From: Azoarcus sp.
GTDB lineage: Bacteria > Pseudomonadota > Gammaproteobacteria > Burkholderiales > Rhodocyclaceae
Direction of reading: 5' to 3'
DNA length: 63,365 bases
NCBI GenBank assembly: GCA_031285965.1
Contig: JAITVD010000040.1
Location: 1-63,365 of the forward strand
Part shown: positions 1 to 8,518 of the stretch, piece after piece
Numbering within the stretch: the stretch's first letter is position 1
How the letters are laid out: every line of letters begins with the position of its first letter
The notes under the pieces: generated by a model
Told to the model about the DNA's origin: nothing
Databases searched by the model: none
The model's input: only the letters and a program-made list of their open reading frames with translations
Program-made: the position numbers and the translations under genes

Positions 1-191
1 GAAAGAGTTATACTTGCCGGGCTATATAAAAAATCAGCCATAACAGGTTTTGAAGGAATTGGTGAATTTAACTCAAGATACATTAATTTAATGTTTCTAT
101 TTTCATCATATTCACGACTGTCAACCCTTAACATAGGATAAGACTGATCGCCTTTACGTTTTAACATATAATACTTAAATTCATTACTCAT
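1..191 (-). CDS. Partial putative immunity-type protein (Imm11/DUF1629-like?)
   Basis: The 3' part lies beyond the window edge, leaving the first 63 codons. The ATG at 191 is preceded by a strong ribosome site (GGGGGAAATT). The protein begins MSNEFKYYMLKRKGDQSYPM and continues with a stretch rich in Asn, Tyr and Leu. There is no signal peptide or membrane segment in what is visible. The opening Tyr-rich strand followed by a 'P-x-MADFL' segment reminds me of small immunity proteins of the Imm11/DUF1629 type, but that is recognition from memory and weak. The gene is much more AT-rich than the flagellar operon beside it, which suggests acquisition by transfer. Its leader carries the same motif as two other AT-rich genes near 24.1-25.6 kb. 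No toxin gene is visible. Confidence 0.6.
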   Translation of the reverse strand, partial: MSNEFKYYMLKRKGDQSYPMLRVDSREYDENRNIKLMYLELNSPIPSKPVMADFLYSPASITL

Positions 192-271
192 AATTTCCCC
201 CAAAATATATACTAATTATTTTACTTTTTCAATTATTTGTCAAGTTCCTTTTTTATAATATTCCAATAAAT

Positions 272-295
272 TTTAGGGAAAATGTCGCATAACTT
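272..295 (-). promoter_or_regulatory. Shared leader motif, copy 1
   Basis: Read on the minus strand this is AAGTTATG, 11 nt, then CTAAA. It ends 80 nt before the ATG at 191. The same two blocks with the same 11-nt spacing occur before the genes starting at 25618 and 24806. It may be a promoter or a cassette junction; the sequence alone does not decide. Confidence 0.55.
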
Positions 296-544
296 GTGTA
301 TACCCCTACCAAAAGTGCCGATATACGCCCAAAATCGGATGTATACCCGCACCTTTGGTAGGTTTTATTTTTTTCTCCGGCTACCTCATGGCGTACTGAC
401 ATTTTCGATGCTCCCTGCGCTGACGTGCGTGTAGATTTTGGTCTCTTGCCCAAAGGCTTCCGAATGTACCGCAAATCCGTGCCGTTTTCGACGGGCGCGG
501 AGCGTGACCATGAATGTGCCGCAGCTTGCAAGCGCAAGTTTGCC
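288..544. repeat. Dispersed repeat, copy A (~257 bp)
   Basis: This stretch matches 25716-25979 in the same orientation with scattered substitutions and small indels. It contains an inverted repeat with arms at 306-326 and 341-361 and a 14-nt loop. The loop is identical to that of copy B. Here the arms have three mismatches, so the hairpin is decayed. A T-rich tract follows (362-374). A short open frame on the minus strand is partly conserved in both copies, but it overlaps the hairpin and has no recognisable domain, so I do not call it a gene. The rest of the interval 192-614 holds only AT-rich leader sequence and an unremarkable 70-bp tail after fliR. Confidence 0.8.
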
Positions 545-614
545 TCCCTTCATCCTCGTACCTGCCTGATCGTCACGCTGCCCTTCGCTCCGCAAGCCGG
601 ACGGCGGGCATCCT

Positions 615-1406
615 TCAGGGCGCGGGCGAGAGCGACTTCAGCAGTGCCGGAACGGCCTCGAAGCTCAATTCAAACAGGTTTTGGAACGCGGGGCCGAGGT
701 TGCTGAGAAGCAGGATGAGGGCGAAGAAGCCCGCGAGCATCGTGACGGGAAAACCGATAGCGAAAAGGTTGAGCTGCGGCGACGCTCTGGTGAGGACGCC
801 CAGCGCGGCGTTGGTGACGAGGAGCACCGCGAGCACGGGCAGCGAGAGCAGCAAGCCCGTCGAGAAAATGGCGGCGCCGGCTCGGGGAACGAAGCTCCAG
901 CCTTGCCCTTGAAGCCCCGCGCCGACGGGCAGCCATTCAAAGCTGCGCAGCAGCAGTTCAACCAAAATCAGATGCCCGTCGAGCGACAGGAAGAGCAGGG
1001 CGGCCACCATGCTCATGAAGTCCGCCAGCACGGCGCTCTGCCCGCCGGAATTGGGGTCGAAAAAGAGGGCGAAGGAAAGCCCCATCTGCATGCCGATGAA
1101 AGATCCGGCCAAGTCGATGGCGGCAAAGACGAGCCTGACCACAAAGCCGATAGCCGCGCCGATGAGCACTTGCTCGCCGAGCACCAAGAGGCCGATGCCC
1201 GAGCCGGGCGCAATGTCGGGCATGGGCGGCGCGGCGGGCAGGACAGCGACCGCGATGCCCAACCCCGCCGCGAGCCGCAGCCGCACCGCCATGCCGCGAT
1301 TGGAGAAAATCGGGGCGGTCATCATCATCCCGAGCAGGCGCACGAGCGGGTACATGAAGGCGGCGAGCCAAGCGTCGAGTTGGGCGGATGTAACACTGAG
1401 GAACAT
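615..1406 (-). CDS. fliR: Flagellar export apparatus protein FliR
   Basis: FliR is an integral membrane subunit of the flagellar type III export gate, working with FliP and FliQ in the core of the basal body. The 263-aa product has several hydrophobic segments and the family's features, including an N-terminal VTSAQLDAWLAAFMYPLVR stretch and a central FDPNSGGQSAVLADF region. Its length is normal for the family. It is the last gene of the minus-strand fli operon, 62 nt after fliQ. No good ribosome site precedes the ATG, and a strong RNA hairpin sits in the gap, so expression may depend on readthrough from fliQ or on altered mRNA stability. Confidence 0.95.
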   Translation of the reverse strand: MFLSVTSAQLDAWLAAFMYPLVRLLGMMMTAPIFSNRGMAVRLRLAAGLGIAVAVLPAAPPMPDIAPGSGIGLLVLGEQVLIGAAIGFVVRLVFAAIDLAGSFIGMQMGLSFALFFDPNSGGQSAVLADFMSMVAALLFLSLDGHLILVELLLRSFEWLPVGAGLQGQGWSFVPRAGAAIFSTGLLLSLPVLAVLLVTNAALGVLTRASPQLNLFAIGFPVTMLAGFFALILLLSNLGPAFQNLFELSFEAVPALLKSLSPAP

Positions 1407-1433
1407 GGCGGAGAAAATGGGCGCGGTTCATTT

Positions 1434-1460
1434 CCCTCCCCCATGCGCGATGGGAGAGGG
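1434..1460 (-). other. Intercistronic hairpin between fliQ and fliR
   Basis: Two 11-nt arms (1434-1444 and 1450-1460) pair with one mismatch around a GCGCG loop. No T-tract follows on the minus strand, so it is unlikely to be a strong terminator. It could stabilise or attenuate the fli transcript before fliR, or be a remnant of a REP-like palindrome. Confidence 0.5.
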
Positions 1461-1468
1461 CGGGGCGG

Positions 1469-1738
1469 CTAGCCAATCATCGACGGGATGGAACTGAAGA
1501 GCCGCCGCATGAAGTCGGTGACAATCGTAATCATCCACGGCCCGGCCACCACGAGGGTGACGAAAATGGCGACGACCTTGGGCACGAAAGTGAGTGTCAT
1601 TTCGTTGATTTGGGTCGCCGCCTGAAAAACGCTGACGATTAGCCCCGTGCAGAGCGCGGCGATGAACAGCGGCGCGGAAACCAGCAGGGTGACTTCGACG
1701 GCCTGACGGCCAAGGTCAATCACGGCGGTGGGGGTCAT
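1469..1738 (-). CDS. fliQ: Flagellar export apparatus protein FliQ
   Basis: FliQ is the small two-helix membrane subunit of the flagellar type III export gate. The product is 89 aa from the ATG at 1738 (MTPTAVIDLGRQAVEVTLLV), the usual FliQ size. Two hydrophobic helices are clear, and the central QAATQINEMTLTFVPK signature is typical. A longer in-frame reading upstream runs into the fliP-fliQ spacer and is not used; GGAGAA lies just before the chosen ATG. It lies 32 nt after fliP. Confidence 0.95.
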   Translation of the reverse strand: MTPTAVIDLGRQAVEVTLLVSAPLFIAALCTGLIVSVFQAATQINEMTLTFVPKVVAIFVTLVVAGPWMITIVTDFMRRLFSSIPSMIG

Positions 1739-1770
1739 GGCGTTTCTCCTGAAGCGTTTTTTTCGATGGG

Positions 1771-2544
1771 TCAGCCCGCGCCAAAGCTGCGCACCAGCGA
1801 GCCGATAATCAGCCCCCATCCGTCGACGAGCACGAACAGCATGAGCTTGAAAGGCAGCGACACGATGACGGGCGACATCATCATCATGCCCATCGACATG
1901 AGCACGGAGGCCACGACCATGTCGATGATGATGAAAGGAATGAAGACGATGAATCCAATCTGGAAAGCGGTCTTGATTTCGGAGGTGACATAGGCGGGGA
2001 CGATGACGCGCATCGGCAGTTCGTCGGGCTTGTCGACCTGTTCGATTTTCGCCATTTCGGCAAAGAGGGAAAGGTCGGCGTCGCGCACCTGGTGCAGCAT
2101 GAAGCCGCGCACGGGAACCGCCGCCCGCTCCAACGCTTGGGCGAGGTCGATGCTACCTTCGGACATGGGGCGATAGGCGGTTTGGTACACCTGCTCCGCG
2201 ACGGGGGACATGATGAAAAATGTCAGAAAGAGCGCCAGCCCAAGCAAGACTTGGTTGGGCGGCGAAGTTTGCGTGCCAAGCGCCTGCCGCAGGAGGGCGA
2301 AGACGATGATGATGCGCGTGAAACTCGTCATCATCAGCACCATCGCGGGGATGAAGCTCAGCAGCGTCAGCAGGAGCAAAGTCTGGATGGACAGGCTGTA
2401 GAGCGTACCGCCGCCGGGGGCGGGCGATGAGGTGAGCGCGGGCAGCCCCGGAAATTCGCTGCCGAGTTCCTGTGCGCCGACGGTCAGCGGCAGCAAGGCG
2501 GACAGACCGATGACAAGGGCTTTAAGGAGCGTCTTGGTCGGCAT
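1771..2544 (-). CDS. fliP: Flagellar export apparatus protein FliP
   Basis: FliP forms the core ring of the flagellar export gate with FliR and FliQ. The 257-aa protein begins with a cleavable signal-like segment ([20 protein letters not shown]...GAQ), as is usual for FliP, followed by four membrane helices. Family signatures include [18 protein letters not shown] and a C-terminal segment rich in Met ([10 protein letters not shown]). It overlaps the end of fliO by 23 nt, which suggests translational coupling. Confidence 0.96.
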   Translation of the reverse strand: MPTKTLLKALVIGLSALLPLTVGAQELGSEFPGLPALTSSPAPGGGTLYSLSIQTLLLLTLLSFIPAMVLMMTSFTRIIIVFALLRQALGTQTSPPNQVLLGLALFLTFFIMSPVAEQVYQTAYRPMSEGSIDLAQALERAAVPVRGFMLHQVRDADLSLFAEMAKIEQVDKPDELPMRVIVPAYVTSEIKTAFQIGFIVFIPFIIIDMVVASVLMSMGMMMMSPVIVSLPFKLMLFVLVDGWGLIIGSLVRSFGAG

Positions 2545-2980
2545 TGCGGCGGCCTTTTATCGCCTGTGACAGGCGGCTGGCGAAAGACGCGGCCAAGGCG
2601 GAGGCGCTGGCGGGGACGATGGGCGCGGCCTCTGGCAGCGGCAGTTCGTCGCGCCCGAACAGGTGCAGGGTGCGCACGCTGTTTGGCGTAACGCCTAGCA
2701 TGAGGATTTTTTCGCCCGCTTCGAGCAGGACGACTTTTTCGCGTGGCCCCACCGCCGTAACGCCAAGAATGCGCATCAGCCCGTTGCCCCGGACGGGGGA
2801 GGAAAAACGCTTGAGCAGCCAGACGCAGGCGGCAAGGATGCCGAGCACGAGGAGGAGGCCAAGCAGCATTTGCCCGAAACCAGCAAGCGGGTCGGGAATG
2901 GCGGGTGCTTCCGTTGCCGCCGCGCAGGGCGCGGACAGAAAGAGGGCGGGCGCAAGGGAGAAGGCGGGCGGCGCTTTCAT
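2522..2980 (-). CDS. fliO: Flagellar biosynthesis protein FliO
   Basis: FliO is a membrane factor that helps FliP assemble into the export gate. From the ATG at 2980 the product is 152 aa, with an N-terminal hydrophobic signal-like stretch ([20 protein letters not shown]), a transmembrane helix at about residues 40-60, and a cytoplasmic domain containing [19 protein letters not shown]. An in-frame ATG nine codons upstream (3007) is possible. FliO is the least conserved export protein; position between fliN and fliP and the domain layout make the call secure. It overlaps fliP by 23 nt. Confidence 0.9.
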   Translation of the reverse strand: MKAPPAFSLAPALFLSAPCAAATEAPAIPDPLAGFGQMLLGLLLVLGILAACVWLLKRFSSPVRGNGLMRILGVTAVGPREKVVLLEAGEKILMLGVTPNSVRTLHLFGRDELPLPEAAPIVPASASALAASFASRLSQAIKGRRNADQDAP

Positions 2981-3012
2981 CGCGACATCGGCTTGGGGCG
3001 GTGGCAAGGCCG

Positions 3013-3582
3013 CTAGTGGTGGAGCTTTCGCATGCGCTCTGCCGGGGTAATGATGTCGGTGAGCCGGATGCCGAACTTGTCATTGACGACGACGACCTCG
3101 CCTTGCGCGATGAGGGTTCCGTTGACCAGCACGTCCATCGGCTCCCCCGCCAGCCCGTCAAGCTCCACGACGGAGCCGTGCGCCAGTTGCAGCAGGTTGC
3201 GGATGGTGATTCGGGTGCGCCCAAGCTCAACGGTAATCTGGACGGGAATGTCCAGAATCATGTCGTAGTCGTTGAGCGAGCCGCCCTTGCTTCCGCTGCC
3301 GAGGTCTTCAAAAAGCTGGCTCGCGGGCTTGGCCTGATAGGGCGAACCTGCGGCGGCGGCCAGTCCGGCGGCAACTTCCTCGGCCTCTTGGTCGAAGCCG
3401 GTTTCGGAATCGACCTGTTCCTGCATGGCAGCGGCCCAGTCGTCCTCGGTGATGCCGTCCTCGCCAGCGGGCTGTTCCTGTTCCTGCATGGCGGCGGCCC
3501 AGTCGTCCTCGCCGATTGGGGCTTCGCCGCCGTCCGGGGCTTCGGCAATGTCTGGAGCTTCGATGTCGTCGTCGTCAGCCAT
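3013..3582 (-). CDS. fliN: Flagellar motor switch protein FliN with long acidic N-terminus
   Basis: FliN is part of the C-ring that sets rotation direction and docks export substrates. The start at 3582 has GGAGG upstream and overlaps the end of fliM by 8 nt; the longer reading from 3639 lies inside fliM. The last ~80 residues are the SpoA domain (DIPVQITVELGRTRITIRNL ... GEVVVVNDKFGIRLTDI). The N-terminal ~95 residues are acidic and carry two copies of DDWAAAMQEQ, a segment I would expect only once. The 189-aa length is on the long side for FliN for this reason. Confidence 0.95.
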   Translation of the reverse strand: MADDDDIEAPDIAEAPDGGEAPIGEDDWAAAMQEQEQPAGEDGITEDDWAAAMQEQVDSETGFDQEAEEVAAGLAAAAGSPYQAKPASQLFEDLGSGSKGGSLNDYDMILDIPVQITVELGRTRITIRNLLQLAHGSVVELDGLAGEPMDVLVNGTLIAQGEVVVVNDKFGIRLTDIITPAERMRKLHH

Positions 3583-4585
3583 GATTTTGGCCTCCTGCAT
3601 GCGTGCTGAGGGGTTCGCTGCTGCCAAGCATTTCTTCAATCATGATGGCGTATTGGCTGTTTCGTGTGCCGGAATGGCATTTGAGCACGGGCACGCCGTC
3701 GATAGCGGCTTCAAGGCTATCCGGCACATTGAGCGGAATCACGTCGCCGGCGCGCATGTTGATGATGTCGCGCAAAGTGGCTCTGGCGGAGCCGAGATTG
3801 CAGACAAGCTCGACCGGCGCGCCCTGCAATTCCTGCGAGAGCATCGTGATCCAGCGCCTATCCTGGGTGAGATGGTCGCTTTGCATCGTCGAATAGAGCA
3901 AGTCGCGGATGGGTTCCAGCATCGAGTAGGGGAAGCAGATGTGCATGTCGGACTGGATGTCGCCCATCTCCAGCGTGAAGGAGGTGGCGACGATAATCTC
4001 GGAAGGCGTAGCGATGTTGGCGAACTGCGAGTTCATTTCCGAGCGCACGAATTCAAACTCGATTTGGAAAACGGGGTTCCATGAGCGGCTGTATTCGGTA
4101 AACACCACGTTGAGCAGCCCTTGGATGATGCGCTGCTCGGTGGGCGTGAAGTCCCGGCCTTCCACCCGCGTCTGGAACCGCCCGTTGCCGCCGAACATGT
4201 TGTCGATGACGGTGAAAACGAGCCGGGGATTAAAAACGATAAGCCCCGTCCCGCGCAGCGGTTTGGCGAGAATCAGGTTGAGGTTGGTGGGAACGACCAG
4301 ATTGCGCACGAATTCGGCGTATTTCTGCACCTTGATGGGTTCGACCGAAACCTCGACATTGCGGTGCATGTAGTTGAAGAGACCGATTCTCAGGTAACGC
4401 GCGAAACGCTCGTTCACAAGCTCCATCGTGGGCATGCGCCCGCGCACGATACGCTCTTGCGTGGCCATGTTGTAGGAGCGCACGCTCCCCTGTTCCGCTT
4501 CCTCGGCGGTTGGCTCGTCCGTCTCTCCGTTGACGCCGCGCAGCAGCGCGTCAACTTCTTCTTGGGAGAGAAAATCCGAGGACAT
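3575..4585 (-). CDS. fliM: Flagellar motor switch protein FliM
   Basis: FliM is the middle C-ring protein that binds phosphorylated CheY through its N-terminus and FliG/FliN through later domains. The 336-aa product begins with the CheY-binding type opening MSSDFLSQEEVDALLRGV. It then has the CheC-like middle domain (including FGGNGRFQTRVEGRDFTPTE) and a C-terminal SpoA domain. Length is normal. It follows fliL by 12 nt and overlaps fliN by 8 nt. Confidence 0.97.
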   Translation of the reverse strand: MSSDFLSQEEVDALLRGVNGETDEPTAEEAEQGSVRSYNMATQERIVRGRMPTMELVNERFARYLRIGLFNYMHRNVEVSVEPIKVQKYAEFVRNLVVPTNLNLILAKPLRGTGLIVFNPRLVFTVIDNMFGGNGRFQTRVEGRDFTPTEQRIIQGLLNVVFTEYSRSWNPVFQIEFEFVRSEMNSQFANIATPSEIIVATSFTLEMGDIQSDMHICFPYSMLEPIRDLLYSTMQSDHLTQDRRWITMLSQELQGAPVELVCNLGSARATLRDIINMRAGDVIPLNVPDSLEAAIDGVPVLKCHSGTRNSQYAIMIEEMLGSSEPLSTHAGGQNHG

Positions 4586-4597
4586 GGCCTGTTCCTG

Positions 4598-5185
4598 TCA
4601 TTGAACGATAAAGGAAATGAACAGCACCCCTTGCACCGGCCCGGACGGCACGACGGGCGGCGGGCTTCCGGGCGGCAGGGGCGGGACGCCGAACATGGTG
4701 TTCAATTCCTGCATTATTTCGTTTTGCAGCGTTTCATGAGCTTTGTCGTTTTGTATGTCGGCGATGGATTTCGAGGCCAGCGTCATATTGATGCGGTTGC
4801 GTATCGCGGGTGTCCAGCCCTTGAGCGCGTCGGCGGTTTTCTGGTCGGCCACGCGCAGGGAGAGTTCCGTCTGCAAATAGTGGTTTTCCTCGCCTTCCAC
4901 GGTGCGCAGGTTGACGGTGAAGGGGTCAAGCTGCGCGAATACCGGCGGCTGCCCGAGATTGACCGCGTAGGGAACCGCTGCCGCGCTTTCGGCGGCGGGG
5001 GGGAGGGGGGCTGCGGCGTTTTTGCCGGAGTCTTTTTTCAGGGCGAGCAGCGCGACAAAGGCTCCGACCGCGAGAACGAGGATGAGGATGAGGGTCAGCA
5101 GGATGATGAGCAGCAACTTGCCCTTGCGTTTTGGGGGCGCGGCGGGCGTTTCTGTCGCGGGAGGGGTTTTGTCCGCTTGAGCCAT
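4598..5185 (-). CDS. fliL: Flagellar basal body-associated protein FliL
   Basis: FliL is a single-pass inner-membrane protein next to the stators that supports torque. The 195-aa product has a short Pro/Lys-rich cytoplasmic tail, one membrane helix at about residues 24-48 (LLLIILLTLILILVLAVGAF), and a periplasmic domain with the family segment LDPFTVNLRTVEGEENHYLQ. The C-terminal domain is followed by a Pro-rich stretch. It lies between fliK and fliM in the expected order. Confidence 0.95.
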   Translation of the reverse strand: MAQADKTPPATETPAAPPKRKGKLLLIILLTLILILVLAVGAFVALLALKKDSGKNAAAPLPPAAESAAAVPYAVNLGQPPVFAQLDPFTVNLRTVEGEENHYLQTELSLRVADQKTADALKGWTPAIRNRINMTLASKSIADIQNDKAHETLQNEIMQELNTMFGVPPLPPGSPPPVVPSGPVQGVLFISFIVQ

Positions 5186-5277
5186 CTGGATTCTCCTTTT
5201 CTACGCGCAATTATCGTTGGGCTAAGCCTTTCGCCATGCGTGGAAAAGTGGGGCGTACTGCCCCTTATTCATCCGCT

Positions 5278-6696
5278 TCAAGCGAAAGTGTTGACCAAGC
5301 CGCTATCCAGCCTCGACCAGTGTCCGGGCGGCGGCTCCGGCGGGGCTTCTCCGCCGCCGCTGCCGTCATGGGCGTCCGCATGGCGCATTCCCGTGTGGCG
5401 GGTGTTTTCGCTGTCCTGCGCGCGGCCTTCGCCGGACGTGTTGACGCTGGCCTCCCCAAGGCTGATGCCCGCTTGCGCGAGCAGTTCGCGCAGGCGGGGC
5501 ATGGCTTGCTCCAGCGCGTCGCGGGCGGATTGCGAGGAGGCGAGGAATTGAGCCGTGCTTTGGTCGCCATTGAGATGGATTGAAACTTCCACCTTGCCAA
5601 GATGGGGCGGCGTGAGAATCAGTTCGGCGCGGTTTTCCGCACGTCCCATCATCCACATGACGCGGTTGCCGATTTCCTCGGCCCAGCCTTTTTGCCCCGC
5701 GCCTGCCGGAATGGTGAATTGGGGCAAAGCCGCGCCGGGCTGTGATGAGAGCCGTGGCGGGTTCAGTATCGGGATGTCTCCGCCAGTTTCCGCGATGCCG
5801 GCTGGAAGCGCCTTTGCGCCGCCGTTCTCAACGGGATTCATGAACTGGGCGCTGGCCGTGTTCATGATGGTGTTCAACGCGGCGGCATTGAGTCGCGGCG
5901 AAGCCCCGTTGCTTGCCAAGGCGGCAGCCTCATCTTTGGCGGCTAGCGTGATGGCGGAGGCGGGATGCTGGGATTTGCGCGCCATGAAAGCAAAATCGTC
6001 CGGCGCGTCCGGGTTCGCTCCCGGCTCGCTCCCTTCCGGTTCGCCTTGCGTGGCACTGTCCGCCGCGTCCTGCGGCAGGAGGAGGCTGGCTGTGCCGGAA
6101 TGGCGTGACCGTCCGGCGAGGTCGGGGGCAGTTTCGACGGATGTTTCCGGGTCGGGCGCGGTTTCGGCGGAAACGGAGGCAATGCCGTTCGGCAAAGCGG
6201 CAATCATTGCCGATGCGGCGGCAGCCTCCGCAGAGGAGGGCTGAGTTGCGGCGGCGGTTGCGTCGCTCTCGGAAGTTTGTTCTTTTTCGTCGGTTGGGGC
6301 ATCTGCCTGTTGGGGCGCGGGGGTGTCTTGCGTTTCAGCCTGCTGCGCCACGGCTTCTCCGGTTTCAGAGGGGGAATCGTCCGCGCGGGCGGCATCCCGC
6401 GATGGGCGCGACGCTTCTTTGTTGGCGGGCGCGGGCGAATTGTCGGATGGACGCGAGGTTTCACGCGCCGCCTCGGAAGGCGGGCGTTCGGGTGTTCGGG
6501 CGGCTTGGGGAGGCGGTTGCCGGGTGATTTCGGGCGTTCTGACATTAGCGCCGCTATCAGCCCGTATCTGTCCGCGCAAAAGGTCGGAAAAACTGGGCTT
6601 GAGCGCGGCGTTGGCGGCGCTGCGGCTGGCATCGGAATTTGCCGCCGCGCTGGAAGCGGAGAGATTCAGCGTGCCGCTGGAAACGGGTGTGGCCAT
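5278..6696 (-). CDS. fliK: Flagellar hook-length control protein FliK
   Basis: FliK is the secreted ruler that sets hook length and switches export specificity. From the ATG at 6696 (preceded by GAGGG) the product is 472 aa. The first ~300 residues are low-complexity, rich in Ala, Pro, Ser, Glu and Thr, as expected for the ruler part. The C-terminal ~100 residues hold the conserved FliK domain, including WAEEIGNRVMWMMG, LTPPHLGKVEVSIHLN and ALEQAMPRLRELLAQAGISL. A longer frame to 6753 would overlap fliJ and is not used. Confidence 0.94.
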   Translation of the reverse strand: MATPVSSGTLNLSASSAAANSDASRSAANAALKPSFSDLLRGQIRADSGANVRTPEITRQPPPQAARTPERPPSEAARETSRPSDNSPAPANKEASRPSRDAARADDSPSETGEAVAQQAETQDTPAPQQADAPTDEKEQTSESDATAAATQPSSAEAAAASAMIAALPNGIASVSAETAPDPETSVETAPDLAGRSRHSGTASLLLPQDAADSATQGEPEGSEPGANPDAPDDFAFMARKSQHPASAITLAAKDEAAALASNGASPRLNAAALNTIMNTASAQFMNPVENGGAKALPAGIAETGGDIPILNPPRLSSQPGAALPQFTIPAGAGQKGWAEEIGNRVMWMMGRAENRAELILTPPHLGKVEVSIHLNGDQSTAQFLASSQSARDALEQAMPRLRELLAQAGISLGEASVNTSGEGRAQDSENTRHTGMRHADAHDGSGGGEAPPEPPPGHWSRLDSGLVNTFA

Positions 6697-6762
6697 GGTC
6701 TTGCCCTCGTCTGCATGTGTTCCATGCAGCAGAAGCAAGGCTTGTGCCAGCAAGCGGCGGAT

Positions 6763-7215
6763 TTAGGAAAGCTCGTCGTGCTGCTCGCGGAACTGCCTGC
6801 TGGCGTGTTCGTCGCTGGCGCGCTGTTCCTGGCGCGATTCCTTGCGGGCAAGCTCGTTCTGGAATCGCTGCGAGAGGGTGTCGTAGGCGCGTACCGTCGA
6901 ACGCTGCTTCACCCATTGCTGCTGTCCCTGCGAGGTGTTCTGCTGCGATTGCTCAACGACTTTCTGCTGCGCCTCGATGGCTTCGTCGATGCGGTTGAGG
7001 AAGCTGGTGTAGTTGCGCATCGCCTCGGAGCCGATGCCGCCGCGTGCCGCTTCCATGAACTTCTCGCCGTATTCGCTGCGGTATTCCCGAAGAAGCTGGA
7101 GTTTTTGCTGGCTGTTGCGCTCGGAGGCAATTAGTTCCCCGAGTTCGCGGGTGACTTCGTCCATGCGGGTGTTGGCGAGGTCAAGCAAGGGCTGGAGGTG
7201 GAATTTTGGGGACAT
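6763..7215 (-). CDS. fliJ: Flagellar export chaperone FliJ
   Basis: FliJ is a coiled-coil protein that works with the FliI ATPase and escorts export substrates. The 150-aa product is almost entirely charged helix, with the family opening MSPKFHLQPLLDLANTRMDE and many Gln/Arg/Glu heptads. It is the first flagellar gene of this run on the minus strand. The genes upstream of it (diguanylate cyclase and sugar enzymes) are not flagellar, so fliI and fliH must lie elsewhere. Confidence 0.92.
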   Translation of the reverse strand: MSPKFHLQPLLDLANTRMDEVTRELGELIASERNSQQKLQLLREYRSEYGEKFMEAARGGIGSEAMRNYTSFLNRIDEAIEAQQKVVEQSQQNTSQGQQQWVKQRSTVRAYDTLSQRFQNELARKESRQEQRASDEHASRQFREQHDELS

Positions 7216-7283
7216 TCAGAATCAACAAAGCAGGAAACACCCCCATTGTAGGAAATGCGCGTGGACTATGCCCCGCTCCGATT

Positions 7284-8516
7284 TCACGCTGCCGTAAAAA
7301 CGCGGTTCCTGCCCGCGCGCTTGGCGGCGTACATGGCCTCATCGGCACGGGAAATAGCCGCCTCGGGGCTTTCGTCGGCAGAAAGCAGGGCGATTCCGGC
7401 GCTGAAGGTGATGGGCAAAGGGTCGCCGCCCTGCGCCTGGAAAATCCGGCTGGCCAGTTCGCGCTGGAGGCGGGCGATGACGGCGCGGGCGGCATCGATG
7501 GCGGCATCCGGCAGCAGAATGATGAATTCCTCGCCGCCGTAACGCGCCACGACATCCTGCGGGCGCAAGGTCTCGGTGATGGTGCGGGTCAGGTGGCGCA
7601 AGGCATCGTCGCCGACGCTGTGGCCGTGCTCGTCGTTGAGCTTCTTGAAGTGGTCGATGTCGATGAGCGCGATGCACAGCGGGGACGCCTTGCGGCGCAC
7701 GCGGGAAACTTCCCGCGTGAACGCTTCGGCCAGCCCCTTGCGGTTGAGCACGCCGGTGAGCGGGTCGTGGCGGACAAGCTGGCTGGCGGTGTCCAGTTCG
7801 CGCTGCAAGCGGGCGATTTTGCGGTTGGCGCTCTCAACGCGCTCGCGCAGTTCGGCCAATTCCTGTCCGGCCCGCTGGGTCGTTTCCTGAGCCTGGCGAG
7901 TGCCCAGCATCAGTTCGCCGACAACGTCCGAGAGACCGGCGATGTTGCTGGCCTCGCCGATGCGGCGCACGCTGCGGACGAGCAATTCGTTGTATTCATC
8001 GGTTGTGCCGGAGACTTCCGAGAGGCAGTCGATGAAACCGGCGAGCATCGTTTTCAGGCGGGACTGGGCTTCGGTCAGTTCGCGCTTGAGGCGGCTTTGT
8101 TTGTCGATGACTTCGCGCAACTGCTGGCCGACATCGTCGAGGGCGCGCAGGTTGAGCGGGCCGGAGAACGTTTCGGCGATGGCCGACAGTTGCCCGTGCA
8201 GCCATTTGTCGTCGATGACCAATTCCCGGATGTTGGCGACAATCAGGCGCAGCAGGTTGAGCAATGCCTCGCGCACGGCTTGATGTTCCGAGCCGATTCG
8301 TTTCATGCGCTCGGCAAGCTGTTCGAGGCGGCTGGAAAAATGGCCTTGTTCCGGGCTGCTGTTCGCGTCAAGCAGCGCCTCGGAGAGGGCGCGGACTTCC
8401 CACGTCAGGGATTCGTCGCCCTCGGCCAGCGGGATAACGCCATTGGTGAGCAAGCTGGCGAGGAGCGGGCGCAAAGGCGTTTCCGGTAGCGTTTCCGGCT
8501 TGGGGAGTGTGTCCAT
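7284..8516 (-). CDS. Diguanylate cyclase (GGEEF) with helical sensor region
   Basis: This enzyme should make cyclic-di-GMP from two GTP. The 410-aa product has no membrane segment. Its first ~230 residues are largely helical, with a coiled coil leading into the catalytic domain (HDPLTGVLNRKGLAEAFTRE, then DIDHFKKLNDEHGHSVGDDAL). The active-site motif GGEEF is at residues 327-331, with an inhibitory-site RxxD (RPQD) five residues before it, so both activity and product inhibition are predicted. The ATG at 8516 is 2 nt after the capD-like gene, and fliJ follows 68 nt downstream, so it may be co-transcribed with both. Confidence 0.93.
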   Translation of the reverse strand: MDTLPKPETLPETPLRPLLASLLTNGVIPLAEGDESLTWEVRALSEALLDANSSPEQGHFSSRLEQLAERMKRIGSEHQAVREALLNLLRLIVANIRELVIDDKWLHGQLSAIAETFSGPLNLRALDDVGQQLREVIDKQSRLKRELTEAQSRLKTMLAGFIDCLSEVSGTTDEYNELLVRSVRRIGEASNIAGLSDVVGELMLGTRQAQETTQRAGQELAELRERVESANRKIARLQRELDTASQLVRHDPLTGVLNRKGLAEAFTREVSRVRRKASPLCIALIDIDHFKKLNDEHGHSVGDDALRHLTRTITETLRPQDVVARYGGEEFIILLPDAAIDAARAVIARLQRELASRIFQAQGGDPLPITFSAGIALLSADESPEAAISRADEAMYAAKRAGRNRVFTAA

Positions 8517-8518
8517 TT

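Noticed and set aside
253-537. A minus-strand open frame inside repeat A, partly conserved in repeat B (25708-26013)
   Set aside because: It overlaps the hairpin, lacks a ribosome site and has no recognisable domain. Shared sequence is explained by the DNA repeat itself.
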